Assembly (NCBI RefSeq): GCF_003815015.1
Contig: NZ_RKRE01000001.1
Coordinates: 380,460-444,459 of the forward strand
Source: Thermodesulfitimonas autotrophica
Lineage (GTDB): Bacteria > Bacillota > Desulfotomaculia > Desulfotomaculales > Ammonificaceae
Direction of reading: 5' to 3'
DNA: 64,000 nucleotides
Shown: piece after piece, positions 28,440-37,060 of the stretch
How positions within the stretch are numbered: position 1 is the first letter of the stretch
Layout: each line of letters starts with the position of its first letter
Translations under genes and position numbers: made by a program
The notes under the pieces: model-generated
What the model was told of the DNA's origin: nothing
The model's input: only the letters and a program-made list of their open reading frames with translations
Database searches by the model: none

Positions 28440-30866
28440 TCAGCGCCAGCGGGTTTCGAGGCCGCCGGACGTTTTGATCCCCTGGAGCTTCGCCAGTTGC
28501 TTGAAAGCGGGATCCGACTGGAGCTTCTTCTCCAGTTCCGCAACCCGGAGCCGCTGCGCGGCGTACTGCGCCTCCGTCGACTGGAGGTTTTTTATCGATT
28601 CCTGGTACTGCTGCTTTCCGCTCTCTATCGCCGTCTCCTGCCTGGAGTAAGCCCTCTCCGCCTGATCGTAGGAACGGTAGCTCTCCGCCATCTGCTCGAC
28701 GGCCTCGCGGCGCCTCCACACCGGAGATTCCTCGACGGCCTGCGCGGCCTCCAGGAACTCCTGCTCTTTGACCGCCCGCTGCGCGTCGAGTTCCTCCAGC
28801 TGCGCTTCCATCTCGCGCAGGTTCACGGACTGGGGGCCCCACAGGTTCTTCGCGTAGTCGTGCGAAGCCCGGGCCGCCTCCACGTCGGGACGCATCTCCT
28901 GGAGGGAAGACCGCGAGGACTCCAGTTCCCGCTGCAGCGACGCGAAGCTCTCCCTGGCGGCGCGCGCTTCCGCCGCTTTTTCGGGATTGACCCTCCCGGC
29001 CAGCCAGGAGCCCCCGGCCATCGCCGCGCCCGCGGTCCTCCCGAGTATGTTGTCGCCCAGCATCCTCTGCCCCGCGTGGAACGCCATCTGGGGGTCGTAA
29101 AGGCTCAACCCTTCCAGCGCGCCGGAGAAGCCCTGCTCTTTCACATTCCCCGCGAACGAGGAGAGGCTCTTCCCGGCGTCGTAGAGGGTTCCCCCCGCGC
29201 CCGCCGCCAGGTCCGCGCCCTTCGCGCCCAAAAACGCCCCCGCCATGAGCCCCGCGCCGGGACCCATTCCCGCCGCGCCGGTCACCATGCTCCCCGCCAC
29301 GGCGCCGACGGAACCGAGCGCGAAAGCGCCGACACCTTTTAGAGCGCCCCCGACGAACTGGGACGGAAGCGAAGCGAGCGAGCCCGCACCGCGCGAAGAT
29401 GTTCCGAGCATCCGGCCCATTGCTAAAAGCGTGCCCAGGCCCAGCACCGCTCCTGCGCCGCCCAGGAACCCGGAACCTATCGACTCGGCGCCGATCACCC
29501 TCCGGACCAAAGAGGCCATCCCCGGAAGGGCCACCAGGGCGGCCAGCTTTACCCAGAACTCGGTTGGATCGCCAGCGAGCATAGCACCGGCAGCAAGCTG
29601 GTTGTTTGATGCGTGAATAAGAAGAACGAGAAAGCTAAAAACCGCCGCATGGCCCGTTTGGAGAAAGATGTTGGACAGAAGCTCTCTGAGCCAGATACCC
29701 AGAGCCCTCCGGTTCCCTGGCGGGATGGAGACGACGGCCACAAGGGGTAAGAGGCCGAGCAAAAGCCCAATACACACCTTCCGCATGGTGTACTGCCAGT
29801 TGAGCACGCCCACGGAGAGCACGGCGACGCACGCCAGGATCGCGCTGCCCAGGGATTTGGTCTCCTCGTTGTAGAAGGTGCTCAGGAAGGAGTCGCCCAG
29901 CTTGTTCGAGACCATCGCCTCAAAAGCTTTGACCACGGACCAGTTCGCGTCGAAGACGAAGCTCAAAAGCTCGATCCCGTACCTGGCAAGGAAAGCGGCG
30001 AGAAGGAAGCCCGTCAGGTACTCCCTCCACGTTAGCTTGCTTGAAGGATTGACCGCGGACCACCACGCCGCCAGCGCGATAATCACCAGGGCGAGCACCA
30101 GCCACACGGGAACGTACTGGCTCAGTATCGAGTAGTAGAGGGCGACGACGCCGAACTCGCCCTTCGGTTCGCCGTTCTCGACCGTGCCGGGCCGGAAGAC
30201 GTGCAGCACCGTCGCGTCCGCCGGGCTGGGTAGATCGGGAATTCGCCAGGGCGGAACTTTCTGGAGCCTGACCTGGAAGATGAGTTCGGCAGGGTCGTAA
30301 AGACCGATAACCTTCATGATGTAGTTAGGAATAGCTATCACAAGATTACCCGCGAGCCTTTCAGGCCAGTCGGCCTGCTCCTCGTAAGCTTTTAGACGCT
30401 CGTCGAACTTGCTTCCGGGCGAAGCGCTCTCTTTATTCTCGCGAGGGACGGTTTCACGTGTCTCCTCTTTTGTCGTGTCCACCGTTGTTGAAACCTCGGG
30501 CGATCCGCCTACTCCCCATCCTTGTACGATGTAAGTGACTTCTGTATTATAGGGCGGGTCTTTATCTGTGTAACTCATTGAGGTTCGCTGGTCTGGCGCA
30601 TCGAGCGTTGCTATACGTTCTTTCTTTCCGCCCTTCTCTTGACGCCATACTATTACCTGGCCTCGCGGACCAAGGAAATTAGAAACCGCAACTTCCCACG
30701 TGAGTTTCACGCACCGCTCGGGTTGGGTTCTAACTTCAGCTTTCAACCCAAATATCTCGGTCACTTGTGGGGTGGTTAATGCCCAGGCAGTGGCCGCTAT
30801 ATAGAGAGCGAAAACCACTACGGTTATGACTGCTATAATAGTAGAAGGTTTAATTTTACCCCGCAT
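28440..30866 (-). CDS. VirB6/TrbL-like polytopic conjugation protein
   Basis: About 808 residues. An N-terminal membrane helix (residues 7-29) is followed by an extracytoplasmic domain resembling a fibronectin type III fold (residues 45-125). Residues 230-560 hold six or more membrane helices, with the polar linker NPSSKLTWREYLTGFLLAAF and a long Gly/Ala-rich region (about 480-620), as in TrbL/VirB6 family proteins that form the inner membrane channel. The C-terminal 180 residues are a coiled coil (AQLEELDAQRAVKEQEFLEA onward). It overlaps virB4 by about 11 bp. ATG 30866 is preferred because AAGGGG lies 8 nt upstream. Confidence 0.8.
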   Translation of the reverse strand: MRGKIKPSTIIAVITVVVFALYIAATAWALTTPQVTEIFGLKAEVRTQPERCVKLTWEVAVSNFLGPRGQVIVWRQEKGGKKERIATLDAPDQRTSMSYTDKDPPYNTEVTYIVQGWGVGGSPEVSTTVDTTKEETRETVPRENKESASPGSKFDERLKAYEEQADWPERLAGNLVIAIPNYIMKVIGLYDPAELIFQVRLQKVPPWRIPDLPSPADATVLHVFRPGTVENGEPKGEFGVVALYYSILSQYVPVWLVLALVIIALAAWWSAVNPSSKLTWREYLTGFLLAAFLARYGIELLSFVFDANWSVVKAFEAMVSNKLGDSFLSTFYNEETKSLGSAILACVAVLSVGVLNWQYTMRKVCIGLLLGLLPLVAVVSIPPGNRRALGIWLRELLSNIFLQTGHAAVFSFLVLLIHASNNQLAAGAMLAGDPTEFWVKLAALVALPGMASLVRRVIGAESIGSGFLGGAGAVLGLGTLLAMGRMLGTSSRGAGSLASLPSQFVGGALKGVGAFALGSVGAVAGSMVTGAAGMGPGAGLMAGAFLGAKGADLAAGAGGTLYDAGKSLSSFAGNVKEQGFSGALEGLSLYDPQMAFHAGQRMLGDNILGRTAGAAMAGGSWLAGRVNPEKAAEARAARESFASLQRELESSRSSLQEMRPDVEAARASHDYAKNLWGPQSVNLREMEAQLEELDAQRAVKEQEFLEAAQAVEESPVWRRREAVEQMAESYRSYDQAERAYSRQETAIESGKQQYQESIKNLQSTEAQYAAQRLRVAELEKKLQSDPAFKQLAKLQGIKTSGGLETRWR

Positions 30867-32772
30867 TTGGGCCACCCCTTTTCAAGATGTCGTTCGGGTC
30901 CGAAGTGAACCAGCGGTACTCTTCGTCCGTGCTCTTCCCGAAGAAGATGGCCGCGTCGTTGTCCGCCCGGATGATGCCCCACCCCTTCGGGGCTTTCAGG
31001 AGAAAGCCCGCCTCGCCCTCGGAGAGGTTGAACTTCTCCCTGACGGCCTGGATGTCGATGGGCTCCTGGCGCATGAGGACCTTCGTGCTGGAGTTCTTCA
31101 GGATCCCCAGGCCCTGGGGGACCCGCAAGAACACCTCGAACCCCTGCGTCCCGGCACACATGGAGATGTTCCTCTTCCTGGCGCGCCGGAAGCAGTCCTC
31201 CAGCCATTTCGCGGTTTCCGGGGTGTCCATCATGGTCTGGGCTTCGTCGACGACGACGCGCTTCTTCGCCCTCCGATCGCGCCCGAACTTCTCCCAGGCC
31301 CACTTCGTCGCGATGAAGAGTCCCAGGGGCTTCATTATCTCTTCGTCCAGACCCGCGACGGAGAAGGCGAAGGCGGGGAGGCCCTTCACGTCGAAGTTGG
31401 TCTCGCAGTCGAAGATTGCCTGGGCCGCGACCCCGCCCTTCCGCGTGAAGGGCTTGAGAAGCTGCGCGGCCTTCTCCAGCTCCGGCGTCGCCTCCATGAG
31501 TCCGTGCAGCTCCGAAAGCGTGGGCATCCGCTTGGGGACCCCGGCGACCCGGAGCCTGTCCCCCTCCCAGGAGGACTCGTAGAGGCTCCCGGGGTCTTCG
31601 GTTATGCCCCTCCTGGCGTAGAGCTCCTTGATCTTCTCTTGAACCAGCACTTTAACCTGGCCCGTGAGTACGGACGGGTCGTAGACCCGGATCATCCTGA
31701 AGACAACGGCCTGGACGGCCTGCACAGCGCCGTCGAGGTCGACCTTCACCGACCCGTCGTCCTCCTCCACTATGTCCACGTCGAAGATGTTGAGGCGGTG
31801 CTTCGATGAGGGATGGAGCCTGATGTACGGGCAGCCCAGACCGACCATTAAATTCTCGTACTCGTGCTCCGGGTCGATGATCGCGGTCCTCACTCCCAGG
31901 GGAGTGGACCGGGCCGTTAAGAGTTTGACCAGGAAGGACTTCCCGAAGCCGCTTCGCCCGAAGACGACGATGTTGTAGTTGCCCAGGGAGGGGTGCCAGG
32001 AGTCGTACAGCACCAGCCCTCCGGACGGGTCCACCCCCAGGGGCACCCCGGCGCGGTGTCGCAGCCCCCCGATACCGAGAGGCAGTAAGTCCGCAACGTT
32101 GCTCGACTCCATGTCGCGGAAGATCCCCTTGACCGGGTGGAGATCGAGGGGTGTCATCTCGAAGAGGGCCTGGAGCTGCCTCGTGTCGGCGGCGCGGAGG
32201 TGGATCCCCTTACCGGCGAACCGCTTGACCGCCAGGTTGCACGCCCTCCTGAAAGCGTCGAAGTCGGTCGAGGAGACCGCCACCTGGAGCGAGGCGAAGA
32301 AGACCTTCTGGTCGGCGATCCGCACCGCGGCGTACCTCTGTTTCAGCTCCTCGATCTTGGCCTGAATCGCGAGCCTCCTGGCGGAGCTCTTCTCCTCCGC
32401 GTGCTCCGCCTCGAGCTGCGCGATCTTGCGCTCCAACTCCCACACGGTCCTGGTGGGGTCCGCCGGGAGAAGGTGCAGCGCCACATCGCAGTCGGCCTCG
32501 CCCACGTCCCCCGTGTAGAGGGGGTTGAGCATCCCGGCGAGCGTGCCGCCCGTGGTGAGCGCCGCGTAGAAGACCCTGAAAAATCGCGCGAAGTCGACGG
32601 TGGAGCCGATCTCCACCCAGTAGTCCGTGGCCTTACCTTTCAGGGAGGGGACCCCCGGGCCCACTTCCCTGACCACGGAGGGAGCCAGCACGTCCTTCCA
32701 GTCCGCCGCCCCGTCGAAAAGCGAAGGCTGCTTCTTGCCGGGAGGAGATTCCTGTTTCCTGCGCTTAAACAT
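30856..32772 (-). CDS. virB4: VirB4-like type IV secretion ATPase
   Basis: A 638-residue ATPase energising pilus assembly and DNA transfer. Residues 1-255 are the N-terminal domain, with a helical insert at about 105-150. Walker A is at 272-279 (GRSGFGKS), Walker B at 505-512 (RVVVDEAQ), and the downstream NISMCAGTQGFEVFL region matches motif C of the family. It is shorter than typical VirB4 (about 780-850), as usual for Gram-positive types where the N-terminal part is a separate gene, here probably 32765-33565. Start and stop overlap its neighbours. Confidence 0.9.
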   Translation of the reverse strand: MFKRRKQESPPGKKQPSLFDGAADWKDVLAPSVVREVGPGVPSLKGKATDYWVEIGSTVDFARFFRVFYAALTTGGTLAGMLNPLYTGDVGEADCDVALHLLPADPTRTVWELERKIAQLEAEHAEEKSSARRLAIQAKIEELKQRYAAVRIADQKVFFASLQVAVSSTDFDAFRRACNLAVKRFAGKGIHLRAADTRQLQALFEMTPLDLHPVKGIFRDMESSNVADLLPLGIGGLRHRAGVPLGVDPSGGLVLYDSWHPSLGNYNIVVFGRSGFGKSFLVKLLTARSTPLGVRTAIIDPEHEYENLMVGLGCPYIRLHPSSKHRLNIFDVDIVEEDDGSVKVDLDGAVQAVQAVVFRMIRVYDPSVLTGQVKVLVQEKIKELYARRGITEDPGSLYESSWEGDRLRVAGVPKRMPTLSELHGLMEATPELEKAAQLLKPFTRKGGVAAQAIFDCETNFDVKGLPAFAFSVAGLDEEIMKPLGLFIATKWAWEKFGRDRRAKKRVVVDEAQTMMDTPETAKWLEDCFRRARKRNISMCAGTQGFEVFLRVPQGLGILKNSSTKVLMRQEPIDIQAVREKFNLSEGEAGFLLKAPKGWGIIRADNDAAIFFGKSTDEEYRWFTSDPNDILKRGGPNAG

Positions 32773-33565
32773 CGCTTCCCAACCCCTTTAAGATGACTTC
32801 AGGCGTGTTCGAGACGGGAAAGAGCGAGAAGGCGCCGCTGCGGTCGGCGTCCGTGAACGAGGCGAACGGCGCCAAGTCCCTGTTCAAAGTCGCGTAGAGC
32901 ATCTCCAAAACCTGGCGCCGGTCGAGGACCCGCGCGCCGATCTCGAAGCTCCCGAGCGACCCGGCGATGACCGAGGCGGCCTCGAAGAGCGTGTCCCGCG
33001 CGAGCTTGCGAAGTTCTCCCGAAGGGAGCTTCGTTTTTCCCGCTTTCGAGAGCAGGTTCACCAGTTCGTTGAGCGCCGGGTTGTCGGTCTGGACGCCGCC
33101 CTCAATCCCGGAAGAGGCCGCGTCCAGCTTGAGGATCGCGTAGAAGCGCCGGTCGCGCAGGTGCTTGCCCTCGGTCTCTTTCTGGAGCCAGTCGCAGAGA
33201 GAGCGGGCGTAGCTCCTGATGTGCGGCGGGCACTCGTCCGCCTTCCTCCGGTAGTCCTCCAGGTAGTCGCGCAGGTCGAGGTGGCGCGTCTGCACCAGAA
33301 AGGTGCAGGGGACGTTCAGGGAGTTGAGCATAGCCCGCAACCCGGTCCACACGGCCGCCTGCTCCTGGAAGGAGCGCAGCGCCAGGTTGACCGGCTCTAT
33401 TTCAACGACAAGCCGGTACTTGTCCCCGGGGAGCTCGATCAGCCCGTCGGGGTGGACTTCTTTGAGCTCGAAAAGGTCCTGCGCGGTTTCCTTCTTTTTC
33501 GCCGGCCGCAGGAGGACCGCCACGGCCGCGGCGGCTACAAGATAAAACAGCCACTCCAAAGTCAT
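32765..33565 (-). CDS. VirB4-associated protein (TraC/TrsD N-terminal-like)
   Basis: A 266-residue protein with an N-terminal membrane helix (residues 4-20). The rest (LIELPGDKYRLVVEIEPVNL, then RSFQEQAAVWTGLRAMLNSL, VPCTFLVQTRHLDLRDYLED) looks like the N-terminal domain of VirB4/TraC proteins, here split from the ATPase part. It overlaps the virB4 gene by 8 bp and the PrgI-like gene by 4 bp, giving a tightly coupled operon. Confidence 0.75.
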   Translation of the reverse strand: MTLEWLFYLVAAAAVAVLLRPAKKKETAQDLFELKEVHPDGLIELPGDKYRLVVEIEPVNLALRSFQEQAAVWTGLRAMLNSLNVPCTFLVQTRHLDLRDYLEDYRRKADECPPHIRSYARSLCDWLQKETEGKHLRDRRFYAILKLDAASSGIEGGVQTDNPALNELVNLLSKAGKTKLPSGELRKLARDTLFEAASVIAGSLGSFEIGARVLDRRQVLEMLYATLNRDLAPFASFTDADRSGAFSLFPVSNTPEVILKGLGSDV

Positions 33566-33867
33566 CGCCTCCAGACAAAGGTTTTCCTGCGGAACTTGTA
33601 GGCAGCGAGGTTTGCCAGGTACACCGCCAGGTTCATGCCCGTCTTCCCCTCCCTCGCGAAGAGCAAGAGGGCCGTGACGCCCAGGGGCACGAAGTGGTGA
33701 ACGTGCGCGAAGAAGAAGTTCTTGACCGGCAGCGGGGGGATCAAATGGGCGAGCCTGTAGCTCAGGCCCGCCCCGATCCCCAGAACGAGTAACTGCGTGA
33801 CGCTCAGCCCCCAGGCGACCTTGGCGGGAGACGCCGGAGGGGTCAAGGGATGGTGCTCACCGTACAT
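33562..33867 (-). CDS. PrgI/VirB3-like membrane protein
   Basis: A 101-residue protein with two membrane helices (about residues 20-42 and 55-73) and a basic C-terminus ending in KFRRKTFVWRR. Size, helices and position next to VirB4 match PrgI/VirB3 family components of conjugative systems. ATG start; 13 bp from the pilin gene. Confidence 0.7.
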   Translation of the reverse strand: MYGEHHPLTPPASPAKVAWGLSVTQLLVLGIGAGLSYRLAHLIPPLPVKNFFFAHVHHFVPLGVTALLLFAREGKTGMNLAVYLANLAAYKFRRKTFVWRR

Positions 33868-33880
33868 GGTTCCATCCCCT

Positions 33881-34255
33881 TTAAGGCTTGTAGCCCAGGA
33901 TGCCCATGAAGCCGCCGACGATCTTCTCCGCCGCGAACACGCAGACCATGCAGAGGATGAACCCCGCGGCCAGCTTCTTCACCTGGAGCCACTTGTTCGC
34001 GTCCGAGCCGGCGCCCCAGGCCACGATGCCCGCCCAGATCACGAAGACCACCGCCGCGGTCGCGAAGATGCCGCGCACGAACCCGACGATGCCGGAGGCG
34101 ATGCGGTTGACCTCGCCGGTCAACTGGCCCGCGTCCGGCGTCACGGTGACGGAAGTGGGGTCCGCGAGGGCGACGCCCGCCAGCAGCAGGGAAACCAGAA
34201 CAAATACCGCCGCCAGGCGCACGCCCCGCGAAATGAGTTTTTTTGTTTTGAGCAT
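33881..34255 (-). CDS. VirB2/TrbC-like conjugative pilin
   Basis: A 124-residue protein with a signal peptide (about residues 1-31, cleaved after ALA), a short polar segment and two membrane helices (about 60-85 and 92-112) ending in GFMGILGYKP. This is the usual design of VirB2/TrbC. ATG 34255 is chosen over the longer frame to 34387 because AAAGGAG lies 11 nt before it. A paralogue-like gene is at 24333-24719. Confidence 0.7.
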   Translation of the reverse strand: MLKTKKLISRGVRLAAVFVLVSLLLAGVALADPTSVTVTPDAGQLTGEVNRIASGIVGFVRGIFATAAVVFVIWAGIVAWGAGSDANKWLQVKKLAAGFILCMVCVFAAEKIVGGFMGILGYKP

Positions 34256-34280
34256 AGGGGCAACACTCCTTTGCGTGTTT

Positions 34281-34838
34281 TTAAGGTTGGGCAACGATGA
34301 ATACCTGGACTGCGCGGCGCCCCCACGCCAGCGCTTCTCGCTCTTCCGGGAAGAAGAGGTCGATCCGGTTCCCCTTAATAGCCCCACCGGTGTCCAGGGC
34401 CACGGCGTATCCGTACCCCGGCACGAACAGCACGGAGCCGAGGGGGATGACGTCCGGGTCGACGGCGCACGCTCCCCGCGCCGCGGGCAGGCCCGACCTG
34501 GTTATCCCGTAACCGGGATCCCCCGGTCTCTTCCCGGTGGACTCGTAGCCCGCCGTGTAGCCCGTGGCGACCACCCGCACGACGCGGGACGCGCCGCGGT
34601 CAGGCAGTTCGCTCCGGGTGCAGGACACCTTTCGCGGCGCAGGGTCCCCGGGGTCTCTAGGGGGCCCCTCCGAACCTGCCTGGTTCGGAGGTTTCGCTTC
34701 CAGAGCCGGAGGCTTCGGATGCTTCGCCTCCAAACCCGGAGGGTTCGGAGGCTTCGCCACCGCGCCGGTCTGCCCGCAGCCGGAGCCAGGCAGCAACGCT
34801 CCCGCGCGAAGGAGAAGCGCGACCGTGAGCAGCAGCAC
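34281..34838 (-). CDS. 3D-domain lipoprotein-like cell wall enzyme
   Basis: A 185-residue protein with an N-terminal hydrophobic segment followed by a cysteine (residues 2-22, GSGCGQ) that could be a lipobox. Residues 28-75 are proline-rich with repeats of EAKxPxPP. The 3D domain is at about 85-180 (VDPDVIPLGSVLFVPGYGYA, then ALDTGGAIKGNRIDLFF), nearly identical in layout to that of the 25211-26978 product. 3D domains act on peptidoglycan and help a pilus or secretion channel cross the wall. Start codon uncertain. Confidence 0.75.
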   Translation of the reverse strand: MLLLTVALLLRAGALLPGSGCGQTGAVAKPPNPPGLEAKHPKPPALEAKPPNQAGSEGPPRDPGDPAPRKVSCTRSELPDRGASRVVRVVATGYTAGYESTGKRPGDPGYGITRSGLPAARGACAVDPDVIPLGSVLFVPGYGYAVALDTGGAIKGNRIDLFFPEEREALAWGRRAVQVFIVAQP

Positions 34839-35011
34839 GCCAAAGTACCTGAGAGCCAGCAGATCACCCCCTTTTTAAACGGTGTGGCCAAAACCGCTGT
34901 CAAGCCCGCGCGGTCGCGTTTGGAACCAACCGCAGGCGATCCCCAAATACCCTTTCCAGACCGCCCCGGGCGTGGTAAAATCAACCCGATACCACTTGGG
35001 GAGGCCCGACC

Positions 35012-35371
35012 GTGGAAAAGGTTTTGCAGCAGATCCTTGAGGAACTGAAAAGCCTGCGCGCAGGCCAGGAAGCCTTGCAAAAAGGCCAGGAAGCCCAGGG
35101 CCGGCGGCTGGAACGTCTGGAAAAAGGCCAGGAAACCTTGCGGGCAGAGATAGCGGAACTGCGACTGGGCCAGGAAGACCTTCAGAACCAGATTACCAGG
35201 CTGGAGGTCCGGCTCGAGACCGAGGCCTTCGAGAAGATCGGCGCCCTCTTCGACGGGTTCCAGCTCCACCGGGAGATTCTTGAGCGGATCGAGAAGAAGA
35301 TAGAGGCCCACGACGCGAGACTCGACCTTCAGGAGAATGAGATAACCTTTCTTCGGAGTAGAAAAAAATAG
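35012..35371 (+). CDS. Coiled-coil protein on the opposite strand
   Basis: A 119-residue, almost entirely coiled-coil protein with heptad-like repeats (GQEALQKGQEAQGRRLERLE onward, then a second block at about 75-110). It starts at GTG 35012 with GGGGAGG upstream and is one of the rare plus-strand genes, so it has its own promoter; a possible -10 (GGTAAAATC) lies at 34975-34983. Such small coiled-coil proteins recur in thermophilic Clostridia but have no assigned function. It splits the element's minus-strand genes into two transcripts. Confidence 0.7.
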   Translation: MEKVLQQILEELKSLRAGQEALQKGQEAQGRRLERLEKGQETLRAEIAELRLGQEDLQNQITRLEVRLETEAFEKIGALFDGFQLHREILERIEKKIEAHDARLDLQENEITFLRSRKK

Positions 35372-35497
35372 CCTCTCGGTAACGAAGACTCTATAATCTG
35401 GCGAGATAGCTTTTCTCTGTCACGGGAAACAGCCATGGCCGGCCCGCACCCCCGCCCGGCCACCCTATCCAAATATGTATTGCGGGTTTTTGCAGGG

Positions 35498-37048
35498 CTA
35501 AATCCGCAGGAGATGAACCAGCCACCGCCGCGGGTGCTCGACCAGAAAACCGGTCGGGTCGCGGGCCTTGATCCTCTTCAGCTCGTCGATCTTCTCGATC
35601 ACGCATTCCGGACTGTGCCGCACCAACAACTCAATGAAGAAGCGGAGGTCCTCGCCGCTGGCTTCGGTCAGCTCCGCAAACTCGAAGCAGCACTTGATCG
35701 CGTTCTCCAGAAGGCGGGTCCCCGCGTCCTCCACTTGATCCGGTTGTGCTTTCTCCCGGCTTGTTTCTCCGTCGGAGTTTTTTGCAGTGTTATAGTTTTG
35801 CGCGGGAACTGCGTTCGCAATGGCGTAGGTCGTCTCCGCCCCGTTGCCCCTGCCCAGGCGCCGTGTGGAAACGCTCAGCAAGCCTTCGGCGACGAGCGCG
35901 GCGACAACGCCGTTCAGCGTGCGCTCGCTCACCCCGAGCTGCGCCGCGATCTTTCTCCTGCCATCGCGGGTTGTTAATGAGCCTCCCGCCTCCCAGATGA
36001 GGGCCACAAACCTTTCCCTGGCAACCTCCTGTACCCGCGGCCGGCCGCAAGGTCGCTTCACGTCACCACCTGCCCTTCTCGCAATCTGGTAACTAAACGC
36101 CATCCCGCTCAACTCCCTGATCCAGCGCGCCGCCGGCGGACGATTCAAACCGCGGTAGGCGCTCCGCACCGAAGCCCTGACCTCATTTTCCCGCAGCGGT
36201 GGCCGGTTCCGTTGGTTCCATTCGAGCATCGCCTGCAAGGTTTCTTCGTAGCTGTAGCCTGACCACCGGTGAGCCCGGGCCAGGGTAAAACAGGTGTTGT
36301 TGCGAACGCCTTCTGGAACGCCTTCGAGCAGCTTTTGCACCGCCGGGTGGCTCAGGATGTTCTGGATCGCGACCCGCCCGCCTGGCGCAGCCGTTGGGTA
36401 TCCGTCGTCCAGGAGGACCAGGAAATCCCGCAGTTCGTATTCGACACGCTCGAAGCGCAGGATCACCCGCGGGATTTTTAGAAAGTGTTCCGGCGTCGCC
36501 GCCTTTACGTCCGCTCCGAAAGCCTCCGCCAGTGCCCGGAGTACTTTCGAATAAAGCTTCAAAGCCTTCTCCGTCGCCCGTACCCGCTGGATTTTCCAGA
36601 AGACATGGAGTCCGTGGGGCGTTTTTACCACCAATGACGGCAGCGGCAGGCCCAGCTCGGAGCAGCGGTCCAACACGTCCAGGTCGCAAGCCGCCGGATC
36701 GTCTACGTCAACCCAAAGTGCGTTGAGCCACCTTAGCGCGTCGCGGGTTTTCCGCCGCCGAGAGAAAAACGTGTTCGGCGTGAAATAGACCATTCCCGCG
36801 TCGATGAGCTTTTCCAGCGTATTCCAGGTCCGCGCCGGAATCGGCCGGAAGTCCGGTCCGGCAACGAAGCACCAGGCCAAGTTACGGAATTTGACCGCCC
36901 TCTTCGTTCCGTTCTCCTTCGGTCGCTCTGTCAGGCTGCCCGAGAGCAGAAACCGCAGGGCTTCCATCGCTTGCTCGCGAGCACTCTCCGGCCAGGGCAG
37001 CGCCGTAAAGTTCGCCTGTGCGATCTCTCCCAGCAGGGCCTCGAGCAT
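35498..37048 (-). CDS. RepB-like primase/replication protein
   Basis: A 516-residue protein with an archaeo-eukaryotic primase (AEP) type core: ALWVDVDDPAACDLDVLDRC gives the metal-binding Asp pair, then SLVVKTPHGLHVFWKIQRV and EHFLKIPRVI. A PriCT-like domain follows at about 250-310 (VRNNTCFTLARAHRWSGYSY, then EWNQRNRPPLRENEVRASVR). Residues 340-400 hold an HTH (KIAAQLGVSERTLNGVVAAL). Such proteins prime replication of plasmids and conjugative elements. It lies downstream of the HTH replication-initiator-like gene. Confidence 0.8.
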   Translation of the reverse strand: MLEALLGEIAQANFTALPWPESAREQAMEALRFLLSGSLTERPKENGTKRAVKFRNLAWCFVAGPDFRPIPARTWNTLEKLIDAGMVYFTPNTFFSRRRKTRDALRWLNALWVDVDDPAACDLDVLDRCSELGLPLPSLVVKTPHGLHVFWKIQRVRATEKALKLYSKVLRALAEAFGADVKAATPEHFLKIPRVILRFERVEYELRDFLVLLDDGYPTAAPGGRVAIQNILSHPAVQKLLEGVPEGVRNNTCFTLARAHRWSGYSYEETLQAMLEWNQRNRPPLRENEVRASVRSAYRGLNRPPAARWIRELSGMAFSYQIARRAGGDVKRPCGRPRVQEVARERFVALIWEAGGSLTTRDGRRKIAAQLGVSERTLNGVVAALVAEGLLSVSTRRLGRGNGAETTYAIANAVPAQNYNTAKNSDGETSREKAQPDQVEDAGTRLLENAIKCCFEFAELTEASGEDLRFFIELLVRHSPECVIEKIDELKRIKARDPTGFLVEHPRRWLVHLLRI

Positions 37049-37060
37049 GTAACCACCTCT

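Noticed and set aside
30826-31809. Plus-strand frame of 327 aa opposite virB4
   Set aside because: It mirrors the VirB4 coding sequence and has no family features.
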